The position numbers and the translations under genes were made by a program. A model generated the notes under the pieces. The model did not search any database. It saw only the letters and a list, made by a program, of their open reading frames with translations, and had not been told where the DNA came from. Of a stretch of DNA of 64,000 nt, positions 1 through 13,252 are shown one piece after another. Within the stretch, counting starts at the first letter, position 1. Each line of letters opens with the position of its first letter. The stretch covers positions 9,114,001-9,178,000 of the forward strand of contig OZ234504.1 of assembly GCA_965153455.1 (NCBI GenBank). Direction: 5' to 3'. This stretch comes from Sphagnum compactum (lineage: Eukaryota; Bryophyta; Sphagnopsida; Sphagnales).

Positions 1-3000
1 AATCTAACCTATTTTTGTTATTATAGGTTATTCTACCCTAAGTTATTTCTGAATCATTTAGGTGGCTATTGTAAATTATTCCACCTTAAAATATTTTCAA
101 TTAATCTACTCTATTTTTTTATGTTATTGGCTACTCCACCTTAGGTATTTTAGGTTATTATAAATTATTTTAAAGTTATTCTACTATTAGGGAAGAAATA
201 TGTCAATTTAACTATCCTAATGGACATTATAATAAAATTTCAATTATTATTTGTAGTTTTACAATTACCATTTCCTATTTACTAAGAGATGAAACTATTT
301 GTAATTAGTTTTTGATGGTAGGAAAATGAGCAACTAGTTTGCCACTAATTATTAAGTGTTTGTGGAGTTAATTAAAATTTGCACACATAACATTTATTTG
401 AATTTTTTTAACATTGCAGTGAAATATGTTTACAAGGTAGTAACATCCATATAATGGAAGTCTTAGTTACAAAATCCAAATGGCTTAACAACAATGAAAC
501 TCCTTCCATTATTTTCCATAACATCATCAAAATGTAAAATGGGTTTAAGCCTATAAACCTTGTCAAATCTGTTTTTCATTTGTTTCCAATTCAATGTTGA
601 TGTTGTCCATTTCATTTTGTAATTACCTCAACTAAAACAAAACCATTTCCAACTTTTGGTCAAAGATTTAATAATTATTTTTAACTTCATCAAACAAATC
701 TTCCCCTTGAATGACCATTCATTACTTATCTTGAACACCAAAGTCCGCAATTTGTCAAGTCTTTAGACGATTCTACTATTTTAATTGTCTAGTTTTAGTC
801 ATAAATTTGAGGTTTACTGATGTGGCTCCTACTTCAACCCCATCCACATTTGGTGTAGAAGGCACTTCTTAATAAACAAAATGAAAACTTTGTAAGTTTT
901 AATTGAAATGTTACGTGAGCATGAACATGCTATGAATTTATTATAAATTTCAATGCTAAGTAAGATGCATAGATTTTGGGAAAAAAAAATCTACCGCTAA
1001 TTCAAATCTTATGAGTTGAATTGTATCTTGATAGGATTAACTTGCAAGCTCAGAAAATTGAAGACCTTGAAGGTGATTCTTAACATGGGTGATGCCGAAA
1101 TTCCTTTGATGCAACACTTTGTTGTGTTGAGCTCTTCAAATGGGCTTTTTGGGGTGGGCAATTCCAAAGTTTTATAATTAGTAAACAAATAGCTTCCACT
1201 AACCTTCTTTCACAAACCTTCTTGTTTTGCATTTCAAACTACAAAACCTAGTTGTAGCATGGTTTGTTTTTCATCTTTGCTTATCAAAGCTTTCATAAAC
1301 TTGAATGTTAAAACTTCAAAATGGATAATATGGTTCCTGTTTTCAACAATTTGTCGGCGCCATAATTCAGAGTTTTCATGAACTTTGGATTAAGGTTTTT
1401 TTTTGTCTTTTGTTTGCACTTCACAACTTGTTGAATACTTTGTATTCTTCAAATTTGGGCTCATGGTTCATTGGTTACAATGTTATTTTTGACCTCTTGG
1501 GTGCAAGGTTTGATTCCTTGCACACTTGCCTAAATTAGGTACATGTAAAATTACATCTTTAGCTTGCCACATTGAATTGATTTTTTTATTAATAAAAAAA
1601 TCTTAATTTGGTTTTCATGATCATGAATCAGGACCATGCCTCTTAAAGATATTGTTTTTAATTGGTCTTTAGTTTCATAAAATAAATAAAGCAACGTTAA
1701 TAAAAATGAAGTAAATGTTATTGTAGATTTTCCATCTTATAATTAACTAGACCCCATTTTGCAAGAATTCACACTTTTAATTCACAAAATTATATATATA
1801 TCATGATTTATTAGTCATGCACATTTAAAACATGCTTGTATATACCATAAAATATTTAATAATTTCACCTTTCCAATCATAATACAATAATTAATACTTA
1901 CAAAGGACCTCCCATTTTTCGGAACTTGGGAACTGCATTTAATTCAAATCAATGATGCCTAGGAAAGAAAAAAAACCTTTTGGAATGTAATTAAATTATG
2001 AAAAAATAAAATAAAAATTAAAGATGTCATAATTAGTAAGTTTTATATATTGATCAAAATTTGGAGCTTGTTGTTAATGTGTTTTATTCTATCTAGTCGT
2101 ATTGGTTGGCTTGTCATTGTATCTAGCTGCATTGGTTGGCTCGTCATGTAGTCATATTGTTAGCCATGTAATCATAATCATGGCGAAGGAGGAACCCTTG
2201 GTAAATATGACTACATGACTATATTTAAGACATACTCATAAAATGTCACAATTTGACATATTGAAAGTCGTCAAGGATTTTTTTTGCGTTCTCCACAAAA
2301 GTTGTAATTATTTTGATATGTTGTAATTTTTGAAATGCAACGCACTGAAAGTCAAGGATTTTTTTGCATGCTCACAAAAGTTCTCGTAATTCTTGGCATA
2401 TTGTAACTTTTGAAATGTTGAACCCCAATTGTTTTCAAGCCCCATTACTTTTTTCGCTTCATAAATATGCAATGACTTTATAAATGATTTGACACTTACA
2501 AATAAGACAAGAATCAATTTATGATTCTTCCATGGACAATTACAATGCCTTATGCAAACATTATGTCATATGGTACACAACAAAAAGTAATTAATAGTTT
2601 ATGAAAACCAAACCAACTAGATTTTAGAGGATGGGTTAGGAATATGCAGATTTGTCAAGTGCATTTTTATAACAAGCGAAAACGGTTTTTATCATTGACA
2701 GACTTTACAGTGAAGTCGTATTTGTTGATGACATAGTCGGTCTCCTCATGTTTATTCTGACATACCTATGTGTTTTAACACGTTCTTATGTTTTTCAGAA
2801 TTGTTATGTTCTTTGATCGGGTTTTGATCCACTTCAAAACAATATTGCACAACATACATAGATGGTCCAGAAATTTAGGTTCTACATAAATGTTGCAAAA
2901 GAAACACTTGTTTTTATCAAATTCACAAGCTATGTTTTAGAAACTTCATGGACATATGTAGGTGTCTCTTGCAATTAGTGCGATTATTCTGGATTAAGAC

Positions 3001-4084
3001 CCATTAGGATGATCTCTGCAGCTGTGACAAATGCATTTAAAACTGAAGTTCCTAATTTCCAGTTGATTTAACATTCAATAATGGTGGGCATTACAAAGGA
3101 AAGCAGCAACAATGAGTGAAGTCACTCAAAGTCATCACCTTCTTCATCATGAATGAATAGCAGTGATGAGCTGCCATGACTACCCACTGACTTTGACAGA
3201 ATTAGCTCTCTTACTGTGGGTGAGTATAAGGCGTATAATAATCTGCAAAAAATTCAAGCAAACCGTTATGGGAAATTTGCATTCTGAGAGCTTTTGTCAC
3301 ATTTTCCATACCAATGGGAAGATGAAAATCATGATGTTGCATTCAAGAAAGATAGCTAACCCAAAAAGTCCATATCATCCTCATTTTTCAAGTTGCAACA
3401 AGCTTGTGGCCATAAGCTTCATTTCATTTGAACCAGTCCTTGTACAAGTAAGTACCTCAGGCATAGAAAGGCTTACCTAGAGGGTAGAGGTTGGAGCCTC
3501 GTCCTGCACACCCTCAACATATCCTTTAAGCACTAAGATACTCCAAGATGAAAGATATTCAAGTTCATGCAAACATCTATCACAAAATTTCTAGCAAAGC
3601 TGACAAATAAAGGTTTATGGTTTGAAGATTGTGGAGTCCCATCTGTTTTGCTTTGCTGACTTGGTTTGAGGGTGGTAGCTTTCATGCTAATTAGATCATG
3701 TTTGTGATCTCAAGCTTCTACAATTTATGCAGCTGTAAGGATGAATGATTTGTGATGGGAGAATTGATGTTGGAAGAGCACATAGTACATTGGTTGTTGG
3801 TATAGAACACACTGCAGCACTTGAATGGAGGTCGTGTGGTTGTAAATCTCTTCTGTGGGCTCCCTTTGACAGATACAACTGATGTTGCATTTGATATTAT
3901 GCCTTTCAGGAGATTCCTATTCTGCGTGAACCACATCCTAAAAACAAACATAGCAAGGTTATTGTATCCATGCACTACAAGTCAAGTTGCATAAAATTGA
4001 GTTCCTCAACTCTGGATGAAATACAATACCTTAGGATGAGGATCCAAAACTGGAAATGGTGCAAATTTCTGGTCCAATGTCTGA
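1..4084. other. AT-rich region without a recognisable gene
   Basis: No reading frame here shows a protein family I recognise. The longest, at 3163-3480 on the plus strand, has no domain or splice context. The left 2.6 kb is AT-rich and looks like decayed repeat DNA. From about 3.0 kb the base composition rises toward that of the gene island, and the last few hundred bases probably include the 3' untranslated region of the methyltransferase gene on the minus strand. Confidence 0.6.
2090..2430. repeat. Two short tandem duplications
   Basis: A unit of about 30 bp (core ATTGGTTGGCT, followed by YGTCAT) is repeated back to back at 2090 and 2120. A second, unrelated unit of about 84 bp starts at 2263 and again at 2347. 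Both copies carry GAAAGTC, CAAGGATTTTTTT, CACAAAAGTT and TTTTGAAATG in the same order. The copies have diverged by substitutions and small gaps, so the duplications are old. Confidence 0.7.
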
Positions 4085-6952
4085 TCAGCAGTGTATTGCT
4101 GTGACAAACCGACAGATACCAGCAAAATCAGGCACAATCTTAATATTTTGGAAGCAAGTAACTGGGGAATTCATGTTGCGAAGCAGATCAGCCACAGCCT
4201 CTGCCTGTGTCCCACCGTTTGTCTGCATAGAGCACAACTCAGAAGTTCAAATGCACAGACTATTCTTTTGTTCTGAAATGACTTGGACCAACTTAAGGTT
4301 CAACATTGCTGCACTGTGGATGTATTGAGGCACACCCCATAGGACTGAAGATGGAATGTCAAGGGAGAAAAATACCTCCAAGCCCAGGAAACCACCAGCT
4401 CTAAGAGCAAGTGCAGAACCATGGCAGATCTGTCGCAAGTCTTTCATGCCATCCTGTCCACCATCTAGTGCTGTCCGAGGCTCATGCTTTCCAACTTCAG
4501 CTTGAAGTGCAGCAATATTGGCAGATGGGATATAAGGTGGATTGCTGATCACACCTGCCAGGCTGCCTTTCTGGTCCTCAAGGGACAAGAACCAAGACCC
4601 ATGAACCACATTGACTTTGTCCTGGACCAAGACAGAGAGCCTCAATTGAATCACAGTCAAACCCAGGCAGAATTGACTCATGGAAGAAGATGATGCAGTA
4701 AGCACAAATCCTGAAGTATAGGAGGACTGCAGTTTGTACCCAAAGTAAGACAGAGAAGCAAGGGAGCCAGGGATGTACATCATGAACAAGATTGGTCACA
4801 ATTCTCCTCAATTATCTCCTTCACATCTATTCGATTTCAGTAATGTTCATTGATGATTGCAGCTCTAACAGAACCTGTAGAAATTATTGTGGGATTGCAG
4901 CTCTATCAGCACCGGTCCCTCTTACTTCAAATGAAACTAAGAAAAAAGGGATGGTAAAGGAGTCTCACAGTAAGAGCATAATGTCCCACATTACGGCGAG
5001 CAACAGCCACAGCTGTCTCACTCATATCCACAGCCAGAACTGACCCTGGAGAAGGAAGAAGGCGTGCTAGGGCAATGGCTATGGCTCCACTGCCTGTTCC
5101 AAGGTCTGCCCATAACCCTACAGCCAGTGAAGGATTGCCCATTATAGCAGCTTCAGCCAAATCAACCATCTGTTCAGTTTCTGGCCTCGGAATCAGCACC
5201 CCTTCTTGGACACTCAATACAAGATCCCTCCAGTGTGCACATCCCACTATATATTGGAAAGGCCTTCGCTCCTTCACCCTCTGTACCCATTGGTTCTCTA
5301 GTTCCTCAATGCTTATCCTTAACAGAACATGAGCACTGGTTGTTTGGTTGTTTAGTTGACTGACTGCCTCCACCATCTCAGGAAACTCCTCTTCTTGTGA
5401 GCTATCCATTATCTGTGTCAATGTATTGGCATCCTTTATTTCAGAAAATGCTTTGGTATCTGCTGCCATGTCTGCAAGGCTGTCTCGAAGGGAATCACAG
5501 CAGCAGGCAGCATCTGCAGCCAATTCAGACACTGGGTCTGTGTACCTCTCTCTTAGCAGTGTGCTGAAAGCCCCAAATTCCTGACCCAGATCTCCCATTG
5601 CTTTGGTAGCCTCTCCATGAGTATCTGATCCAAATTGCTAAAGTCAATACTGCTGGTCACAAGAGTAATTCCCAAGAGCAACAATAACATCCAGAAATAA
5701 TAGTTTCTTCTAGAATTTAACAATCTCTGCAAATTCTAACAGTCAAAGAGAAAGCTATGCTCTGAGAAGATTTGTTTGTCAATGTATGATTGACCCATGA
5801 GGCATTCTATATTCAATCTCTGCTCACTCAACAGTATGAAAGCAAAATGCAAAACTGCCATTGCCTGCCTTCTCAAAACTATTCAAGAAGCACATAAGCT
5901 TCTGCATTCATTGTATTTACAAGTCCAGTACAAGCACAAAAACAATGCAAGCTGTTACTATACCTGAGCTTGTAGAGTCCTGCGATTCATTTGCAAGAGA
6001 CCATGCAGGCAAGCAGGCTTTCACATCTCTCCAGCTACATGCCTTCCAGCGTTTTGCACATGTGTCAGAGTCTCTTCCCTTTTGGCAGCATGCTGCCAGA
6101 GAATCATCAAGAAGCCAGTCCAATTCTCGCAGCAGATCACTTGAGTCTGGTCCTCCATCTGTGTCATAGAATTGTTGTCCTACTGAAGCTGCTAGTTGTT
6201 GTGCCTTTCTCACCCATTGTAAGAGATCTTCCAGGCATGTTATGTGCACAGCAGGCCGCTCGCAGATAGGAGTGACTACCTTGATGTCCTTCAGTGATGA
6301 AGCTGCCACACAGCCTCAGCCATGGACAGACACATGCTCTTAAGGTCAAGGACAGCCATTCAGGAACATGCATTCATAGATTGCTAATAATCTTGCAAAT
6401 CTTGACTCCACGCAACACATAAAACCAACTGAATATTACTGGCTGTATGCAGAAACCAAACCACAGCTATGAAGACCAAACAATTGCAATTGAATATGGT
6501 TGAATGAAACCCACCACAAGGTGGAGTTTGGATTTTGCAAGTACTGAATCTTGGTCATTTTGTTGAAGCAACAACAACAACAACTGTGCAGCAAGAGGGA
6601 CATTGCTCTTACCATGTTCAAAACTGATCTCTGCAGCAGATGCACTGATGAAAGCCGAAACTCCGAAAGTCCGTGCTCTGGAACCAGAGCATCCAATCCT
6701 CATAGACAACTTCTCCATATTTGGGAACATCTGCACCTTCTCAAGAGATGCCGATGCAACAGGAGTCAAACCCCACAAATATTTGACCTGGAGATCCATA
6801 ACTGGGGAGATCCACATGGCGGAGATGGATCCTATGTCTTGACAAATCTGTGAGCGGCGTTGAAAGAGCAAGGGATGATGAGACAAGCGGGGGGTGGAAA
6901 GAGCTCCTTGTGTAGAGTGTGAGAGACGGGAAAGAGACACAACAGCTGCCAT
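4085..6952 (-). CDS. HemK/PrmC-type release factor glutamine methyltransferase, probably plastid
   Basis: Five exons on the minus strand: 6952-6613, 6302-5964, 5624-4969, 4621-4376 and 4222-4085. All junctions are GT-AG and the sum is 1719 nt, giving 572 aa. This enzyme family methylates the glutamine of the GGQ motif in peptide-chain release factors using S-adenosylmethionine. Visible motifs are RPETE (residues 373-377), the SAM-binding motif I DLGTGSG (400-406) and the catalytic NPPY (472-475). The C-terminal exon begins TNGGTQAEAV and matches the family ending. The first 40 or so residues are rich in Ser, Ala and Arg, which suggests a plastid transit peptide. Bacterial PrmC is about 280 aa and plant forms are somewhat longer. 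The extra length here is the N-terminal extension plus an acidic, Ala/Ser-rich stretch of about 120 residues encoded by exon 2 and early exon 3. The start at 6952 was chosen because it opens the transit-like peptide; in-frame ATGs farther upstream are possible. Transcribed divergently from the farnesyltransferase gene. Confidence 0.9.
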
Positions 6953-8087
6953 TGCTTGCAAAACCCTACATCCAGAGGCACAACAACAAAAGTTCATGGA
7001 AGCAATGTTCATGGAGTGAGAACAAAATCCGCAATCTGATGGGTGCTGCAAATGTCTGACGTCTGATGAAATGTCTGCTGCTGCTGATGTGCATATCTCA
7101 TGTTGTCTTTTGTTCTCCAGCATGAATTGGCCTCAGAGGATGATGCTTCTTCATGAACTAGTGACATTTTCCTGCCGAACTCGGCATCAATTAGGTACTC
7201 CAAGAACCCCAGAGAGAGCGTTTCTTTCCTTCCTATGATCAGAAAGATGATTGCTTGGTCCCCGTCTTCGACTACCCCTGTCTTGACTGTGAAGAGCAAT
7301 ACGTTGATGGGATTGGAAACCGCATAAGGCATTTGCGAGGCGTGCCATGACCACCACTGACCGATACGCTACTACTGGGAGAGATCCCTGCTCAAGGCAG
7401 ATTGGAGAAGTGAAGAAGAAACCTGAAGGCACAAGAGCTACTAACCTTTTTGATTGCCGTGATGCAAGCCTATCGATGCTGCAAGATCATCAGCATCATC
7501 TTTATTGACAGGTCCTGTTGTTGTTCTACAAGGAAGAGCGTGAAAAACCGGGGAAGTCGAACGCGACAAAAGCTCCGCACTTCTTCGATCCGGGTTCCCA
7601 ATAATCTCGACTCCAAAAGAAGATCTTCCAATTGCTCTTGGAAACACTACTGCCGAATAGAGAACATAGGTCTATCCAGAGACAGAAGAGAGAATTCTTT
7701 TATTTCTTTTCTAAGGCAGGCTTTGGAGGCTTAGAAGAAGAAGAAGAATTTTTTAATGCGCAGTCAGCATGCGAGAGATCAGAAAAGACAAAGAAAAAAA
7801 GGGATAAGAGAGTAGAGCGCAACAGCTAGCTAGCTATTCATCCATTCTCCACTCGTAACGACTACAGTAGTTCGCGTCCGTCGTCGTCGCTTTGAGGAAA
7901 GGAAAGTGCGGAAGAGGAGCAAAGGAAGGGTTGAAGAAGGAGAAGAAGAAGAAAGAAAGTGAGAGAAATGGTTATTCTGCAACAAAAAGAAACAAGGGAA
8001 TTTCGCAAGGAAAAAACGGGGAGAGAACTTGGAGAACAAATATTGTCTGAGCGGGAAACAAGTACACTGTGAAACTTGAGAAGGAAG
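6953..8087. promoter_or_regulatory. Shared upstream region between two divergent genes
   Basis: This 1.1 kb segment separates the start codons of the methyltransferase (minus strand) and the farnesyltransferase beta gene (plus strand), so it must hold both promoters and both 5' untranslated regions. It is less AT-rich than the repeat DNA. No convincing TATA box stands out. A run of GCTAGC-type repeats lies at about 7826-7836, and purine-rich GAAGAAG tracts lie at 7733-7753 and 7937-7955, close to the farnesyltransferase start. On the minus strand, 7332-7009 is a 107-codon open frame starting MPYAVSNPIN that ends just before the methyltransferase start. I do not recognise it. It may be an upstream ORF, an alternative first exon, or chance. 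Confidence 0.5.
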
Positions 8088-11000
8088 ATGGCATCATCAT
8101 CATCAGCAGCGGGAGCGGCGGCGGCGGCGGCAGGAGGAGGAGGAGGAGGAGAACAACGAGGATCGCCGTCGACGTCGGTGTCAGAGAGGATGCAGAAGAG
8201 CTTGGAAGACAGTGTGGAGACGCTTTTAGGAGCTTTTGCATCTGCTGCCAATCAACACACGACGTCGCTCTTGTAAACAGTGTTTTTTCACCTTTTTCTC
8301 TTCCCCGACTTTCTTTCCTTCTTCCGCCACTCCTCGTTTGTTTTCCGTAATCCGGTTAAGATTTTGTATATCGAGAGAGTCTTCTGTCTTCAAGTGCATG
8401 CGCCCCCACAAACAGCCCCGCGTTGCTTGCCATTAGGTTTCTTGCAAGAATGGCATGAAGATGGATGTGTGTGCATGCCGTTGCTGTACTCAATGCCATT
8501 TGCACTTTGCAGAATTGGTTCTCGTTCATCTTTTGTTTTTGTTTGATGCTGAGGCAAGCGAGGGAGGATGGCAGACTGGAGCTTTGGAGGGATGAGCATG
8601 TGAAGTACTTGAAGAAGGGATATCAACACTTGAGCTCCACATATGCTGTTCTTGACTCCAGGTAAAGTGCAATTGTGCAATTCAAGTGAGCTTGAAAACT
8701 CCCAGAGAGACTCTTGGACTTCCAGATGATCAGCAGAATTTTTCATACAGAGATGCAATGATCGCTGCTCTTTGTTTGGACAGTATCTGTCACTGACAAA
8801 CAGTCGATGATGCTTGTGGATTTTCTGCAGTCGACCATGGTTATGCTACTGGATCTTACACTCATTGGCAATTCTCAATCAACACTACAGTTCGGCAGTA
8901 TGCAATCGATCGATCGATTTCCTTTCACGATGCCAGGTTTCTTGGCTTTTTCCATGTCCCCCACCAGAAAATTGCACCAAGCTTTTTGTTGCATGTGGGA
9001 TTCAAAAGTTGCTTTTTGCATGAAGACCCAATAGACAAAAGCTTAGAACAAATGTGAAGGTAGCAATGCAAACATAAGAGTTGGAGATCAGAGTTTCCTT
9101 TGCAGGAATGACCATGAAGATGGAGGTTTGTTATGGCTAAGTTATTTTGTCTATTTGTCATGTGCAGGACAAGCGTGGTGGCTATGGTGGAGGTCCTGGG
9201 CAGGTAGGTAGTAGATTCTATCTCCACAATCAAATTGTGTCAATACTCAAATGCTTCATCACTGCAGGGATCTGAATTGTGCTCTGTATCAACTGGCACT
9301 TCCAAAATGTCTGAGTTTCTGCTGCCATTTGTACAATACTAAAGTGAGGATTTGCTGTTTTCATTGGCATCAGGTATATCTAGTGGGATAGAGATGCTTG
9401 TTGACATGGTTTTGGTTTACCTTGTGGGGGTCATGCGTAGATGCCACATTTAGCAACAACTTATGCAGCAGTGAATGCCCTTGTAACCATGGGTGGAGAG
9501 AAAGCACTTGCTTCCATTGACAGGTACTGGGCATCATTCATAAAACTTTCATAAACCCTTGTAAACTTGCAGATCTTTGGATTTGTTTCTTCCTGCATCT
9601 CTCAAAAATCTTGAACTGTCCAGCCCTGACTCTTGCCAATTTTGGGATTGTTGTGGAGCTTGGATGGTTGATATGGTGGAGAAACTTTGATAAAAGGCAT
9701 ACTGTCTTGTGAGCAGAGAGAAGACGCTGCAGTTTTTCCTCCGCATGAAGCAACCATTTGGTGGCTTCAGGTGTGATTCTGCCATTTTGTCTTCTCATAG
9801 TTTGTTTGGAGAACTGAGCTGGACTAGCACTGATGTGATGAATCTTTTTATGGTTTTGATCTTCCTTCCACTCAAGTCTCATCAAAAAAGCACAGCCATT
9901 GGAATTAGAAACAGGTTGTTGAGATGACAATGAGATTGCTAATGGGGGGATTCTTACAATTTTTGCAGAATGCATGATGAAGGAGAGATAGATGTTCGGG
10001 GTTGTTACACAGCTGTCTCTGTATGTACTTTGTCCTGAATTGAAATATTCTCTTGCATACTGTAGGACAACTTCTTTCTCTTCTGCTTCCATTTTGTGCA
10101 TAGTATGCTCTGGGTATTGGTGGTTAGGAGGTCCATTATGATGAGAAGTGGATGGCTCAATGAGTAGTACTGATGGGTTTTAGTGTCTGCATTTCAGCAG
10201 TATCTCTCTCCAACTGTCATGAACCTAATGAAATCTCTGCAAGCACACAATCATCTCAACACCATCCCAACTCTAGTTGACAGTAAATTTCATGTGAATT
10301 AGTTGTTGTTTTACAAGACTTAATGAGTGTTAAGTTGGTCAGGTTGCACACATTTTGGACATATTGGTGCCAGAGCTTCTGGAAAACATTCCTGAGTATA
10401 TTTGCAGGTATTCTTCCTCTTCAACGGGTCTTCCAGCATCCCAGTATCTGGTCTTGTGATACAGCACTGCCAGTTGTGTTGCATGACAGGCCTCAGTGTC
10501 ATCTGCCATAGGGTCCTGACTAAAGGGCAATTTACCCTACCAAAAGGTTACGGAGATATAAAACCTCCTAGGTTATCAAGCAGGTCTATGCAAGTGAAAT
10601 GATGACACTGTGCACACTCAAAACATTCAACCTTTGGCTGACACAGCTCCATGTTGTGTTGCAGCTGTCAAACATATGAAGGGGGCATTGGTGGTGAACC
10701 AGGTGCTGAAGCTCATGGCGGGTAAATTCCCCAAAGAAATCTTTTATTCTTTGTTTTTGTCCAATTGCTGCTGGTTTATGTGGATATATTTTTTGTTGGG
10801 ATATCTGGTTGTTTGGGCTCATAAACCTCTACCTGAGCTTAAAGATACTGTGAAACACTAAAAAGTTGTTCCAGCTGTATCATAACAATTGATTCAAATT
10901 GACTGTTGGAATGGAACATTCCACATCATCAGAAGCACACCTTTGGTAAGAGTTGTCACTATAAGTCTATTTCACTTGTGACCATTGTGTCAATTGAGCT

Positions 11001-13252
11001 GACTGGAGAGCTGGGCATAGAAACAGGTATTTTCTGACTTCCTCATTTTACTCCAGTTTTTTTATCTGACCTTCCAGCCTGAGCTCAAGTTTTCTTCATC
11101 TAATATCAGATTTGTGGTTGGTTATTTATGTTTCAAAGGTACACATTTTGTGGACTGGCAACACTTGCACTCATGAACCGAGTTGATGTTCTTGACCTCC
11201 CAAGCCTTGTAGTATGATTCATGACCCTCTTTCCCTCATAACTTAAAACTACCAGATTTGTGCAAGAACAGTAAGGGACTGCATCGTGTTGTAATTGCCT
11301 ATTAATTTGATACCTGGAGAGTAATGCAGACTTGAAAAGAAGTCAAAATTTGAAGCAGATGATGATGGGGGAGGGGTGGTGCAACAGAACTGGGTGGTCT
11401 TCCGGCAAGGTGCAGTTGAAGGAGGATTTCAAGGCCGTACTAATAAGCTTGTTGATGGATGCTACTCCTTTTGGCAGGTTCTTTTCTCACCATAGGATAT
11501 ACAGTCAGTCAATGACACAGTGTGATTAAAATATTCTGTGAATGCTGATTGTGTCTTTTAAATTGTGTAAAGGAAATTAGGTATTAGTAAAAGATTGGTT
11601 TCTTCCTGAGCATTTGTATCCGCAAGCAATCAATCCAACCGTTGTGCAAACTATGGGTGCTCCAAATTGATGAATGACAAAGATGTTCAAGTTTGGATGA
11701 TTGGATGTCTTTGTTTATCATGATCGAGTTCTTCCTGTTGCTTCCAAAAATGTGACAGAAACTCAGGAAGCATATTTTTGTATATTTGTTTTCTCCTATG
11801 TTTTGACCAGATTAAATTTTACTTCTTTCCACCCAGTGGGGAGTGATGGCTGTCTATCACTGTCATTCATGATGGTGGTCACAATGGCATGACTGCACTA
11901 GTTTTCATTAGTGTGTTTGTTTTTGTTTGACAAGAAATTACACAACCTTTGTTTGGTTATCTTCCGTGTTATTCTGGGGTTTCTCTCTGCAATCATATGG
12001 ATATTCCTTCTCAAGTATCTTAGTGCAAGGGATTGTTATCAAGTGAACTTTAATGTGTGCTGTTGTAGGGAGGAATGTTTTCGCTTCTGCAAAGGATAAT
12101 GCCAGAGCTCATCTCTCAGCAAGAGGGATGGAATGGCCCACTGTTGGCAGCTAGTCAAGGATTTTCAAGCACGTCTGATGCATCAAACCGTGGTACTCTT
12201 AACACTAACTTTGTGTCTATCTGCTGTCTTTGAGAATGTATATTAGGAATATCCCTTTCAAGCTCTGTAAATTGATGAAAGCCAACTGAAGGAAGGCTGC
12301 ACATGTCCCAGATGAGGAGACACTAAACGAAGCATCAGAGGCTAGTGTAAGGAGAGGACAGGAAGGTCAAGAAGGAATTGTGGATGGATTGCCAGCTTCT
12401 AGTCGGAAAATGGAGGCCTTCGATCTTGGTGAAGGAAGTACAGCTTCAAGCAATGCTCAGGAAAGCAGAGCTTCAGGGAATGGTGGGAAAGATGAACCCG
12501 AAGTGAAACCTGAAGCATCGACTCCTCACCCGTCACACATTCCGATGCAGCATGTTGTTGAGAGAGAAGGAACTGTTACAGCAGAATGGTTATTTCCAGT
12601 AACTGATACCCAGATTAAGAGGCCCCCCATTGCAGTCACAGTTGAGGAAGTAGCAGGAGATGAGACTGAGGGCTCAGTTGCTGTGGAGAAAGAGAAGAGG
12701 ACATCACGAAGGCCAACTGTCATAAATCAGTTCATGAGCACTGATGACCAGTTGCTTTACGGGCCATTATTCAATGCTCAAGCGCTGCAAGGCTACATTT
12801 TGCTCTGTTGCCAGGTAGTCACCTTCATTAATTTTCCTCATTTTCTTCCTCTCACACATCTTTGTGTAGTCTTCTTTCTTTCACATTGTGTTTCTCCATG
12901 CTCTTCTGCCCCATACTCTTTTCTTTGCATGTGTTGTCAGAAGCACCAGCAATGGATCACTGATGTGAAGTTTGTTTCTGTTTCTGCAAAGGTACTGGAA
13001 GGAGGACTACGAGACAAACCAAAAAAGTCAGCTGATTACTACCACACTTGTTATTGTCTGAGTGGTCTCACATTAGCTCAAGATTCTGCCTCACACCGCA
13101 TCAATGCCCCCCCGCCCCCAAGAGCTGTGTTAGGTCCTTACTCTAACCTACTTGAACCCGTGCATCCTCTTTGCAATGTAGTTCTTCGTCGATACTATGA
13201 GGCTGTTCGTTTTTTTAGGCATAGTCCTCCAGTGGCTTCATATCTAGGATGA
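8088..13252 (+). CDS. ERA1: Protein farnesyltransferase subunit beta
   Basis: Fourteen exons: 8088-8272, 8554-8661, 8831-8936, 9168-9203, 9441-9523, 9717-9770, 9969-10020, 10343-10407, 10665-10721, 11139-11211, 11388-11477, 12069-12192, 12312-12814 and 12992-13252. Every junction is GT-AG and the 1797 nt sum keeps one frame, giving 598 aa. The beta subunit pairs with the alpha subunit to attach farnesyl to the cysteine of C-terminal CaaX boxes; in Arabidopsis, ERA1 tunes abscisic-acid signalling. Family hallmarks are RPWLCYWILHSL, the glycine-rich repeats GGYGGGPGQ, GGIGGEPGAEAHGGYTF and GAVEGGFQGRTNKLVDGCY. The zinc ligands are Asp296, Cys298 and His530 (YYHTCYC), corresponding to Asp297, Cys299 and His362 of the mammalian enzyme. 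The plant-type ending PYSNLLEPVHPL is present. Exon 13 adds a hydrophilic, acidic insert at roughly residues 345-505 between the second and third zinc ligands. Plant subunits are usually about 400-480 aa, so this insert is long. The N-terminus is Ala/Gly/Ser-rich. Confidence 0.95.

Noticed and set aside
3163-3480. 105-codon open frame on the plus strand
   Set aside because: No domain, no splice continuation and no conserved composition; length alone is compatible with chance.
7862-8251. 129-codon open frame on the minus strand over the farnesyltransferase first exon
   Set aside because: It is the antisense of the Ala/Gly/Ser-rich first exon and its upstream GAAGAA tracts, giving low-complexity Ser/Leu/Pro translation.
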